DNA of 12,013 nucleotides. Origin: DATLSM01 sp035534175. Lineage in GTDB: Bacteria > Actinomycetota > Thermoleophilia > Solirubrobacterales > 70-9. Below are positions 1 through 5,488 of the stretch, one piece after another; within the stretch, counting starts at the first letter, position 1; each line of letters starts with the position of its first letter. The notes beneath the pieces were generated by a model. It did not search any database. It had not been told where the DNA came from and saw only the letters and a list, made by a program, of their open reading frames with translations. The stretch is taken from the NCBI GenBank assembly GCA_035534175.1, contig DATLSM010000095.1:1-12013 (forward strand), written 5' to 3'. The position numbers and the translations under genes were made by a program.

Positions 1-688
1 CAGCTTCCCCGCCGATCAGACTATGAGGGTGTCCCACGAGACGATCTACCTGACCCTGTTCATCCAGGCGCGGGGAGCGTTGAAGCGCGAGCTCGTGGCG
101 CACCTGCGCAGGACCCGCTCACTGCGCCGGCCCAAAGGCGCCAAGCGTGCCAAGGGCCAGGGTCACATCGTCGATGCCGTCTCGATCCGCGAGCGGCCAG
201 CCGAGGCGGAGGACCGGGCGATCCCGGGTCACTGGGAGGGAGACCTGATCGCGGGTGGCGCGAACACCTACCTCGCCACGCTCGTCGAGCGCCACTCTCG
301 CTTCGTGATGCTTGTCGCGCTTGATGGCAAGGACACCCGCACGGTGACCCAGGCTCTGAGCAAACACGTGCGTCGATTGCCGGACCAGTTGCGCTCCTCG
401 CTCACCTGGGACCGTGGGACCGAGATGGCCGCACACGCGAAGTTCACGCTGGCCACCGACGTGAAGGTCTACTTCTGCGATCCCCAAAGTCCCTGGCAGC
501 GCAGCTCCAACGAGAACACCAATGGACTCCTGCGCCAGTACCTGCCGAAGGGGACCGACCTATCGAAGTTCACGCAGTCTCAGCTCGACGCGATCTCCGC
601 CAAGTTGAACACCAGGCCGAGGGAGACCCTCGACTTTCAGACGCCGGCAGATACCCTGGAGGCAGCGTTGCGTTGAGGGATTGAGGGC
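1..688 (+). mobile_element. IS30-family insertion element, right part
   Basis: The transposase stop is at 674-676. Only about 12 bases later the opposite-strand IS1380 coding sequence resumes (residues NFKGG, read leftward to base 689), so the right end of the IS30 element falls at about 686-688. The left end is outside the window. I could not identify the terminal inverted repeat because only one end is visible. Confidence 0.75.
2..676 (+). CDS. IS30-family transposase, 5'-truncated by window edge
   Basis: This is the catalytic C-terminal part of a DDE transposase of the IS30 family, which performs copy-out/paste-in transposition of its own element. The reading frame is open from base 2. 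The residues before the first ATG (position 23) fit the family (SFPADQT then MRVSHETIY), so that ATG is internal and the N-terminal helix-turn-helix lies outside the window. Counting from the ATG at 23, the catalytic triad is visible as D74 (HWEGDLIAG), D130 (TWDRGTEM) and E164 (SSNENTNGLLRQY). D130 and E164 are separated by exactly 33 residues, the DD(33)E spacing of IS30. The C-terminus (LNTRPRETLDFQTPAD) is also typical and looks complete, so the visible part appears functional. The element has inserted into an IS1380-type transposase gene on the other strand. Confidence 0.93.
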   Translation, partial: SFPADQTMRVSHETIYLTLFIQARGALKRELVAHLRRTRSLRRPKGAKRAKGQGHIVDAVSIRERPAEAEDRAIPGHWEGDLIAGGANTYLATLVERHSRFVMLVALDGKDTRTVTQALSKHVRRLPDQLRSSLTWDRGTEMAAHAKFTLATDVKVYFCDPQSPWQRSSNENTNGLLRQYLPKGTDLSKFTQSQLDAISAKLNTRPRETLDFQTPADTLEAALR

Positions 689-1174
689 ACCGCCCTTGAA
701 GTTGCCCGCTGCGCCCTCCTTCTCGGAGTGGGCGCCCAGGAGGGTCGCGTCGAGATCGATCGTCACCCGCTGGGGAGCGAGCCCGAGCTCCCAGGCGTGC
801 TCGCGGGCCTGCTTGCGCGCCGCTCGCAGGCCCGCGAGGAGCTCGGGCTCAGAGGCGATCCGCTCGATCGCTCGGTAGGCGGTGGAGTCCGAGGCGACCT
901 CGCCGAACAGCGGCGCCTGCTCGCGCAGCGCGCCGAGGTCGGTGAGCGCCTCGCCACCTGAGGCGAGCATCACCCCAAGGTCGCGAACGACATGGCCGGG
1001 GTCGTGGGCCGAGCGGCGCTCGCGCATCGGTGAGAGCTCACGCGAGAGCGCCTCAGTCACTCCGCATTTGTCGGCGACCTGGGTGAGCAGGGCGGTGCCG
1101 GCGTGGGAGACCAACCCCTCTCCGTCCGCCGTGACTTCTACGGTGAATGAGCGGCCTTCGCGCTGCACCTTCAA
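689..1174 (-). pseudogene. IS1380-family transposase, N-terminal fragment interrupted by IS30
   Basis: This encodes about 162 residues of an IS1380-family (DDE_Tnp_1 type) transposase. Recognisable family text includes VTADGEGLVSHAGTALL, PMRERRSAHDPG, GEVASDSTAYRAIERIA and VTIDLDATLLGAHSEK, the last carrying the first catalytic Asp. Family members are usually around 450 residues; this copy stops at NFKGG, where the IS30 element begins, so the catalytic core is lost and the gene is dead as it stands. I place the start at the TTG at 1174 because a perfect AGGAGG (minus strand, 1186-1181) lies six bases before it. An upstream ATG at 1270 keeps the frame open but would add an Arg-rich leader that lies inside the element's structured terminal region. 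The rest of the gene should lie beyond the left window edge, on the far side of the IS30 copy. Confidence 0.88.
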
Positions 1175-1274
1175 GGTGAACCTCCTGAGTTCGATCTTCG
1201 ACCTTCGACAGCCGAAGAATCGCCGCTCAGGCGGCGGAAACAGCGCCCCGGGATACCCGGGGCGTTTCACCTTG
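1172..1274 (-). promoter_or_regulatory. IS1380 5' region: inverted repeat overlapping start codon plus three nested hairpins
   Basis: In a leftward transcript the first element is CAAGGTGAA (1274-1266). Its exact complement TTCACCTTG (1180-1172) lies just after the AGGAGG SD and contains the TTG start codon. Between them are three perfect hairpins: CGCCCCGGG/CCCGGGGCG with a 3-nt loop (1244-1264), CGCCGC/GCGGCG with a 4-nt loop (1221-1236), and CTTCG/CGAAG with a 5-nt loop (1203-1217). The arrangement would hide the start codon in any RNA that begins outside the element. IS10 and IS50 are known to limit read-through expression by this kind of sequestration; applying it here is inference. Confidence 0.55.
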
Positions 1275-1376
1275 GTGCAAGATCAGGGCTAGCTTCCACG
1301 CCAGCGACGGCCCGCGCCGGAATGGCGGCTCCATCTGCTGGTGGGAGGGGCCCCCAGGATCGTTTTAAAATAGCCC

Positions 1377-1405
1377 TTGACATGTGGTTGACTTTATCTC
1401 ATAAT
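1377..1405 (+). promoter_or_regulatory. sigma70-type promoter for the wHTH/M48 unit
   Basis: A perfect -35 box TTGACA (1377-1382) is followed after 17 bases by CATAAT (1400-1405), a five-of-six match to the -10 consensus. This region is conspicuously A/T-rich among its surroundings. Transcription would begin near 1412, about 30 bases before the ATG at 1443. The 1289-1376 stretch upstream holds no gene that I can see. Confidence 0.7.
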
Positions 1406-1419
1406 CCCGTTAAGTCAAC
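1387..1419 (+). promoter_or_regulatory. candidate operator, 8-bp inverted repeat around the -10 box
   Basis: GTTGACTT (1387-1394) and AAGTCAAC (1412-1419) are perfect inverted repeats separated by 17 bases. They lie on either side of the -10 box, one arm in the spacer and one at the probable start site. The position is what a repressor site would need, and the first gene of the unit encodes a small winged-helix protein, so autoregulation is a reasonable inference. Confidence 0.5.
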
Positions 1420-1442
1420 AGACCGCCAAGACGGAGATTGCA

Positions 1443-1733
1443 ATGCCAGCGAAACGCACCCTCGGAATCAGAGCCCAGATCGACCGCGAAATCGCCAGCC
1501 TCGACAACGAGCGCGCCCGCCTCCTCGCCGCCAGGGCCGCGCTCGATCGGGATCGGCCGCGGCGCTTCTCCCAGGACGACGTCGCCGCCTTCCTGGCCGA
1601 TCATCCCGACTCCACCTACAGCGATGTGGCGGACGGTCTCGGCGCCTCGCCGACGAATGTCGCCGCTCATCTAAAGCGCGGTCGCCAGGCCGGCAGGTTC
1701 CGCAACTCAAACGGCAAGTGGAGCTTGAGCTGA
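1443..1733 (+). CDS. Small coiled-coil / winged-helix DNA-binding protein
   Basis: This 96-residue basic protein starts at an ATG with a GGAG seven bases upstream (1433-1436). Residues 9-36 are a regular Ala/Arg/Glu/Leu-rich segment (IDREIASLDNERARLLAARA) that should form a coiled coil. Residues about 42-90 read as a winged helix: FSQDDVAAFLADHPDSTYSD, then the helix pair DVADGLGASPTNVAAHLKRG, then a short basic wing ending GKWSLS. I do not recognise a named family. It is the first gene after the promoter and palindrome at 1377-1419 and lies 39 bases before the M48 protease gene. A repressor role, by analogy with small winged-helix repressors paired with membrane proteases (BlaI/MecI), is inference only. 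A nucleoid-type or plasmid-type regulator is equally possible. Confidence 0.75.
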   Translation: MPAKRTLGIRAQIDREIASLDNERARLLAARAALDRDRPRRFSQDDVAAFLADHPDSTYSDVADGLGASPTNVAAHLKRGRQAGRFRNSNGKWSLS

Positions 1734-1772
1734 TGCGGCTGCGGTTTAATCAGACGCCGAGGAGGACCGTCG

Positions 1773-2588
1773 ATGAACAAGAGGCTGAGCGCCCATCTCA
1801 TCCGCCCCGGAGACCTCAACCCCGGATGGGTCCTCCTTTATGTAGTGACCTGGGCGCTGCAATGGTTCTCCGCCCCGTTTCGCTACTTCGCCGCCCTGTT
1901 GGTACTGGTGATCGTCAACGCGATCGCGGGCTGGAACCTGCCCGATCACTATCTGGCGCTTGTGGTCGGCTTCGGGCCGCTGGTGATCTCCCTGGCGACC
2001 CTGGTGTTGCCCCTGGGCGGTTGGTGGTTTCAGCAACAGCAGGGAGGGCGGCGAGCATCGGAGCGCGAGCGCGCGGTCTTCGAGGCCGCCTTCGAGCAAT
2101 TGCGAGGGGCCGATCCAAGACTGCGCCCACCGCGTCGCTGGTTCGTCACCGACGACCCCGAGCCCAACGCCTGCGCCTACGCCGACACCCTGATGGTCAC
2201 CCGCGGCATCTTGGAGGACCCCTCCTTCCCAGCCGTACTTGCCCACGAGCTGGGACACCTCAACACAAGCGACGCTCGCGTCACGGCGGCCGTTTACAGG
2301 ATCACCACGCCGCCGCGCGAGCCGGTCGGCTTCCCGTTTCGCCTGCTCGCCTTCCTGATCAGCGGTCGGATCGGGATGGCCTTGGTCAAGACTCCCTGGG
2401 CGATCTACTGGCGCCGCCGCGAGGCGGTGGCCGACTCCTACGCGGCGAGGCTGGGGCAGGGACCGGCGCTTGCAAGCTACCTCGACACCCACGCCCTCGC
2501 CGGGGATCTGCCGATCCCCTTCAAGGACTTCGGCGATACCTCCCATCCCTGGACCGAGCACCGCATCGACGATCTCGAAGCAGACTGA
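1773..2588 (+). CDS. Membrane-anchored M48-family metalloprotease
   Basis: This is a 271-residue zinc metalloprotease of the M48 (HtpX/Ste24-like) type. The ATG follows a GAGGAGG SD at about 7 bases. Hydrophobic segments at about 18-33, 36-54 and 60-83 would place the N-terminal part in the membrane, with a further hydrophobic stretch at 189-213. The family block NACAYADTLMVTRGIL (132-147) precedes the zinc motif HELGH (158-162). The third zinc ligand should be E217 in REAVADSYAARLG, and the C-terminal HPWTEHRIDDL (258-268) matches the usual HP..R...L block, so all catalytic residues seem intact. HtpX-type enzymes degrade damaged membrane proteins; the substrate here is unknown. It sits between two putative DNA-binding proteins with gaps of 39 and 37 bases, suggesting a shared transcript and possibly a regulatory proteolysis role. 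Confidence 0.88.
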   Translation: MNKRLSAHLIRPGDLNPGWVLLYVVTWALQWFSAPFRYFAALLVLVIVNAIAGWNLPDHYLALVVGFGPLVISLATLVLPLGGWWFQQQQGGRRASERERAVFEAAFEQLRGADPRLRPPRRWFVTDDPEPNACAYADTLMVTRGILEDPSFPAVLAHELGHLNTSDARVTAAVYRITTPPREPVGFPFRLLAFLISGRIGMALVKTPWAIYWRRREAVADSYAARLGQGPALASYLDTHALAGDLPIPFKDFGDTSHPWTEHRIDDLEAD

Positions 2589-2625
2589 GGCTGACGGCAC
2601 AGGAGCTGTTCAGAAGGAAAGTGCC

Positions 2626-2994
2626 ATGGGTGGATTGAGCACGATTCCAAGACAGACGGGGCGTGAGCGCTGCCCCTCGCCAAGGCGCGGGCGCGGGGCC
2701 GTGGAGCATCGGGTCACGGTTGACCTCACGCCGCAGGCCGTCGAGCGGGTCGCCGCTCGAGTCGTGACGCTCCTGCAAGGCCATGGCACAGGCCAAGAGC
2801 CCGAGCTGCTCAGTGCTGGCGAGCTTGCCCGACGCCTGCGGGTGGAGCGCCCCTGGGTCTACCGCCACCGGGAGCTGCTCGGTGGGCTGCGCATCGGCAC
2901 CGGGCCGAAGGCCCCCTGGCGCTTTGACTACGAAACGGCCGTCGAGGCGCTGCGCCGCCACCAGGCAACCCAGCAGAACGGTGGAGGTCTGTGA
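2626..2994 (+). CDS. Helix-turn-helix (MerR/HTH_17-like) DNA-binding protein
   Basis: This 122-residue protein is read from the ATG at 2626, which has an AAGGAAA SD seven to eight bases upstream. A longer open frame exists, but it overlaps the end of the protease gene and has no SD, so I reject it. The first 25 residues are basic and Pro/Arg-rich. Residues 27-52 (EHRVTVDLTPQAVERVAARV) look like a short helical oligomerisation segment. Residues about 61-112 form the DNA-binding part, LLSAGELARRLRVERPWVYR, followed by a wing and a last helix (FDYETAVEALRRH). That layout is common in excisionase-like proteins on actinobacterial integrative elements. It lies 41 bases upstream of another HTH_17 gene in what is probably one operon. 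Role unproven; recombination directionality or element regulation is the best guess. Confidence 0.75.
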   Translation: MGGLSTIPRQTGRERCPSPRRGRGAVEHRVTVDLTPQAVERVAARVVTLLQGHGTGQEPELLSAGELARRLRVERPWVYRHRELLGGLRIGTGPKAPWRFDYETAVEALRRHQATQQNGGGL

Positions 2995-3035
2995 TGCGAG
3001 ACCTAGCGACAAAGCTCTACAAACAAGGAGGAATC

Positions 3036-3461
3036 ATGAGGACGCTCGGCACGATCCCAACCAGTTGGGAGCAGCGGGTACTGGGGACGCGCAGCTCGGC
3101 TCGACGACCTCCAGGCCCGAAGTGCCGCAAATTGGTGGGACCTTTTGGCACTTTTCAACGTCTTGGAGCTATGCGCTCGAACCCACGATCTGGAGCATTG
3201 GCACCCCGCCCCGCCATGTCCAACCGGGCGACCCGCGCAATCCACCAGATCCGGGCGGTCGAGCCTGCCGCTGATCGAGTGTTTACACGGCAGGACCTGC
3301 TCACGGCGAACGACATCGCTGAGATCCTCCAGATCAAGCGCTCGACCGCACTCGATTACATGCGGCGCGGGGTGATCCCGGCCTGCAAGATTGGCCGCCG
3401 CTGGTACGCGCTACGTTCGCAAATTGACGACTACATCGGCGAGCTGTTCGGGCAGCGCTAG
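3036..3461 (+). CDS. Excisionase-like HTH_17 protein with long N-terminal extension
   Basis: A strong AAGGAGG (3025-3031) just four bases before the ATG at 3036 supports this start and gives 141 residues. Only residues about 86-136 are a recognisable domain: FTRQDLLTANDIAEILQIKR, then RGVIPACKIGRRWYALRSQI, an HTH_17/excisionase fold. This type binds DNA next to attachment sites and biases tyrosine recombinases toward excision, or acts as a small regulator. The first 80 residues are Arg/Pro/Gly-rich with no fold I can see. A shorter product starting at the ATG at 3216 is possible, though it lacks an SD. The gene is followed by the MITE and then the convergent integrase gene, which fits an int/xis pair. 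A similar domain occurs at 7496-7693. Confidence 0.75.
   Translation: MRTLGTIPTSWEQRVLGTRSSARRPPGPKCRKLVGPFGTFQRLGAMRSNPRSGALAPRPAMSNRATRAIHQIRAVEPAADRVFTRQDLLTANDIAEILQIKRSTALDYMRRGVIPACKIGRRWYALRSQIDDYIGELFGQR
3120..3153 (+). repeat. 7-bp inverted repeat inside the HTH_17 N-terminal extension
   Basis: AAGTGCC (3120-3126) and GGCACTT (3147-3153) are perfect inverted repeats with a 20-base spacer. They lie in the part of the reading frame that does not look like a folded protein. It could be a protein-binding site or an RNA hairpin affecting a downstream start, but chance is not excluded. Confidence 0.3.
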
Positions 3462-3529
3462 CCGCCGAAGGCCTCGGTCAACCTCGCTGCGTCACCAGGT
3501 CTCCCATCTGCTCCAGGTCGGCGGCTTTC
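3460..3529 (+). terminator. Possible long-loop hairpin at the end of the HTH operon
   Basis: AGCCGCCGA (3460-3468), overlapping the stop codon, is perfectly complementary to TCGGCGGCT (3518-3526), which is followed by TT. The stem is 9 bp and the loop is 49 bases, longer than a usual intrinsic terminator. The remaining bases up to 3589 contain no convincing gene. On the minus strand KAADLEQMGDLVTQRG followed by a stop could be a worn C-terminal remnant, but I cannot assign it. Confidence 0.3.
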
Positions 3530-3589
3530 ACAACCCGACGATGGACACCGCAATTGGTTTGTACTAGGCAGCCAACTCGATGCCTAACT

Positions 3590-3801
3590 TGCTGACTGTG
3601 GGGTATCCATTTAAACGGCCTTGCGCTCCTGAGTTCGTGTGGGAGCGAGAGCCGGGCTGCCGATAAGCGCACCCCGTTTCCCACAATGGCGTCATCGTGA
3701 GACTGTGCGCGTCCAGCAGCCCCTCTGGAGGGGTGTCCCGCCAGACAGCCGATGGTTCCCGCCAAATCTGGGCCGTTTAAATGGATACCCCACATGCTGA
3801 C
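3590..3801. repeat. 7-bp target-site duplication TGCTGAC flanking the MITE
   Basis: TGCTGAC occurs at 3590-3596, directly before the left terminal repeat, and again at 3795-3801, directly after the right one. Identical flanks at the exact borders of a 198-bp inverted-repeat element are the signature of transposition. Confidence 0.85.
3597..3794. mobile_element. MITE: 198-bp non-autonomous transposon with 24-bp perfect TIRs
   Basis: The left end (3597-3620, beginning TGTGGGGTATCCATTTAAAC) is repeated as a perfect 24-base reverse complement at 3771-3794 (ending TGGATACCCCACA). No transposase is encoded; the open frame that crosses the element on the minus strand is an artefact of the repeats. 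Inside are two smaller palindromes: TGTGGGA/TCCCACA (3638-3644/3679-3685), whose sequence echoes the terminal TGTGGGG, and CCCCTC/GAGGGG (3720-3725/3728-3733). Ends of the TG...CA type, repeated subterminal motifs and a 7-bp target duplication resemble IS21-family ends, so an IS21-like element is my best guess for the mobilising transposase; this is inference. The insertion sits between the excisionase-like gene and the integrase gene. Confidence 0.88.
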
Positions 3802-3835
3802 TTGTTCGATATGGAGAGTTAGATAAAGTTAGCCA

Positions 3836-5092
3836 CTAGGAACTAAGCACAGCTGACAACTTCGCGCCCTCATCATCCCGGGGGCGGGAGTGCAGATATC
3901 GAGCAGTGGTCTGCAAGTCCGCATGACCCATCAGTCGCTGAACCGTTACTGGATCAAACCCGATAATTGCTCGTGAAGCGAAGCTATGGCGTAAATCGTG
4001 AAAGGTCCGAACGCGAACCCCTGCTGCTTCCTGAGCCTTTATGAACCGCTTGCGGATGCTGGCGCTATCGAGCGGCGTTCCAGCCGCTGAGCAAAAGACC
4101 TGGTCGTCGCGGCTCGTGAAGTTCTCCCGCTTCCTAAGCCTGTCAAAAGCTGCCTTAGCCTGATCGCCTAAAGGAACCGAGCGGACTGCTCTGCTCTTTG
4201 TTGAAGACTCAATCCCTGCACTCATTGCGCGGCATACATTCACCTGATCGGATTCGACGTCTTTCCATCGAAGCGCAGCCAGCTCACCTAGCCGCAAACC
4301 AGTGCTGAATGCAACGACGTAAAGATCTGCATCTTGATCGATTCCTCTCGTCCACTCCTTCTCTGTTACCGCCGAAAGGCTCCCCTTGGGTTTGTTCCGA
4401 TGGAGACCGGCGCGAGCTGCTTCAGCGATCAACTCCACTTCCGCGGGATCGAACACATCCAGCTGCTTGGCTCCATTTTCGGGTCGCTTGCTCGTCGTAG
4501 CGGCGGGATTCTCCCGGAGTCCAAAGGTATCGCTGCGCATCGCATAGGCAAAGATCGAGTGAAGAGCCTGTCGGTGCCTGTTGCAGTTTCTGGCGCTGAG
4601 TTCCTGCCGATCGAGACCTGTGAGGAACCTTTGAACGTCCGCGGTCGAAATGTCGGCGAGCTTCCTGCCGGAAAACGTCCTCATGATCCGGGCTCCCTGC
4701 TGTTTCGGTGAGGACGGGGAAGCGAGCATTACTCGGATGTCTCGCATTGTTGATGGCTTCGCTCGTTTCTCGTGCTCCAGATGATCGAGCCAAGCCGTCA
4801 CGGCATCGTCGAAGGTCGCTGCACGGTCCCGCCGCGGTTGGGCCGCAAGTTCTGTCTCACGCTCGGCAATTACCTCAGCCATCAAGACATGTGCTCGCCG
4901 ATCGTCCAAGAATCCGTCTTTGACGCGGCCCGATCTCTTCACCCACTCGCCGGTTGTATCCTTCTCAAGCCAGGCTGGGCCAAGCCGTTTTTGGCACTGG
5001 GTCCGTGTGCTGTCGCGCCATTTGACCTCAAGGTAGACCCTGTCTTTGTAGGCTCGGATTCTGAGGCTGCCGACTGGCATTCTGTCTGCCAT
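3836..5092 (-). CDS. int: Tyrosine recombinase (phage/ICE-type integrase)
   Basis: This 418-residue site-specific recombinase catalyses integration and excision of a genetic element. An N-terminal arm-binding part (about 1-75) precedes a core-binding SAM-like domain (about 92-190, FDDAVTAWLDHLEHEKRAKP to LHSIFAYAMR). The catalytic domain shows R267 (TGLRLGELAALRW), probable K299 (SSTKSRAV), H365-x-x-R368 (HDLRHSFAS), H390 (MGHADLQTTARY) and the nucleophile Y399. All are present, so it should be active. Its start lies about 130 bases from the 3' half of a tRNA-Gly, the usual place for an integrase relative to its att site. No strong SD precedes the ATG at 5092; an in-frame ATG four codons later is an alternative start. 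Codon use is visibly less G+C-biased than the redox genes to the right, fitting horizontal transfer. Confidence 0.95.
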   Translation of the reverse strand: MADRMPVGSLRIRAYKDRVYLEVKWRDSTRTQCQKRLGPAWLEKDTTGEWVKRSGRVKDGFLDDRRAHVLMAEVIAERETELAAQPRRDRAATFDDAVTAWLDHLEHEKRAKPSTMRDIRVMLASPSSPKQQGARIMRTFSGRKLADISTADVQRFLTGLDRQELSARNCNRHRQALHSIFAYAMRSDTFGLRENPAATTSKRPENGAKQLDVFDPAEVELIAEAARAGLHRNKPKGSLSAVTEKEWTRGIDQDADLYVVAFSTGLRLGELAALRWKDVESDQVNVCRAMSAGIESSTKSRAVRSVPLGDQAKAAFDRLRKRENFTSRDDQVFCSAAGTPLDSASIRKRFIKAQEAAGVRVRTFHDLRHSFASRAIIGFDPVTVQRLMGHADLQTTARYLHSRPRDDEGAKLSAVLSS

Positions 5093-5117
5093 GGACGCAG
5101 AATACCAACCGGATCAG

Positions 5118-5141
5118 ACTTTGGTCACCACTTTGATCACC
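5118..5141. repeat. Two tandem 12-bp direct repeats next to the integrase start
   Basis: ACTTTGGTCACC (5118-5129) is followed immediately by ACTTTGATCACC (5130-5141), with one mismatch. They lie 26 bases upstream of the integrase ATG and about 80 bases from the tRNA core. Integrase arm-type sites, excisionase sites and int operators commonly take this form and position; which of these applies cannot be told from sequence. Confidence 0.55.
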
Positions 5142-5223
5142 AACTCAAACTCGCCACGCCTGAGCAAAACGCCGCTTGTCTAAGCCAAATCATGCCTAGC
5201 GCTGCGAAAATCCCCCTGTTTTT

Positions 5224-5270
5224 ACTGCTTGCCATGCAGAAGGTCGTGGGTTCGAGTCCCATCAGCCGCT
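5224..5270 (+). other. 3' half of tRNA-Gly(GCC): attachment site (att) at element border
   Basis: The bases fit the anticodon arm through acceptor end of a glycine tRNA: stem CTGC/GCAG around loop TTGCCAT (5229-5235, anticodon GCC), variable bases AAGGTC, T-stem GTGGG/CCCAT around TTCGAGT (5251-5257), 3' acceptor strand CAGCCGC (5263-5269) and discriminator T (5270). No acceptor 5' strand or D-arm precedes it: the upstream bases are unrelated A/T-rich sequence running to the integrase. A 3' tRNA fragment beside an integrase is the displaced end left when an element integrates into a tRNA gene, and the intact tRNA-Gly should lie at the other border, left of this window. Core homology would begin near 5223, in the anticodon stem. 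Confidence 0.8.
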
Positions 5271-5281
5271 TCGACAGAAAG

Positions 5282-5303
5282 CCCCGGAAATCCGGGGTTT
5301 TTT
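5282..5303 (+). terminator. Intrinsic terminator of the tRNA-Gly gene
   Basis: CCCCGGA/TCCGGGG with a 2-nt AA between the arms (or a 6-bp stem with an AAAT loop), followed by six T residues (5298-5303). It sits 12 bases after the tRNA fragment and would have ended transcription of the original tRNA. Confidence 0.85.
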
Positions 5304-5488
5304 GTTGGGAGAAGTTGAGAGCACAGATCCGTGGGCATCAGATATGGGCATCAAACGGCAGGCACGATGTCGAATCCGGTGATCCGCACTTGAAGGCGTT
5401 TCGTGAGGCAAAAGCGCGAGTTTTCCGACGTTTGCGGTGGCTGAAGTCAAAAAGCCCGGCCCAGGCGTGAAATCCGTCGGCTGCGCGT

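Larger units (their letters stand above)
689..1288 (-). mobile_element. IS1380-type element, 5'-terminal portion
   Basis: The element includes the transposase fragment plus about 110 bases upstream of its start that are rich in secondary structure. The outer end is approximate (about 1280-1290), placed by where the repeated CAAGGTGAA-type terminal sequence ends. The other terminus is not in the window. Confidence 0.6.

Noticed and set aside
1746..2600. 284-residue minus-strand open frame opposite the M48 gene
   Set aside because: Antisense shadow; the plus strand has the zinc-protease motifs and an SD.
1322..2638. 438-residue open frame spanning the wHTH and protease genes
   Set aside because: Arg/Pro-rich with no domain. 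It is an off-frame reading of two well-supported genes with SD sequences and recognisable motifs.
3170..3190. tRNA-like TCGTGGGTTCGAG on the minus strand, matching the tRNA-Gly att core
   Set aside because: Only 13 bases match, no T-stem complement follows, and a 13-base match between both strands of a 12-kb window is expected by chance.
3478..3795. 105-residue minus-strand frame across 3478-3795
   Set aside because: Begins and continues inside the MITE terminal repeats (GIHLNG and FKWIPHS are the two repeats translated), so it is a repeat artefact.
4772..5470. 232-residue plus-strand frame over the integrase start and the tRNA fragment
   Set aside because: Crosses the att site, tRNA terminator and antisense integrase; the text across the tRNA is simply translated tRNA.
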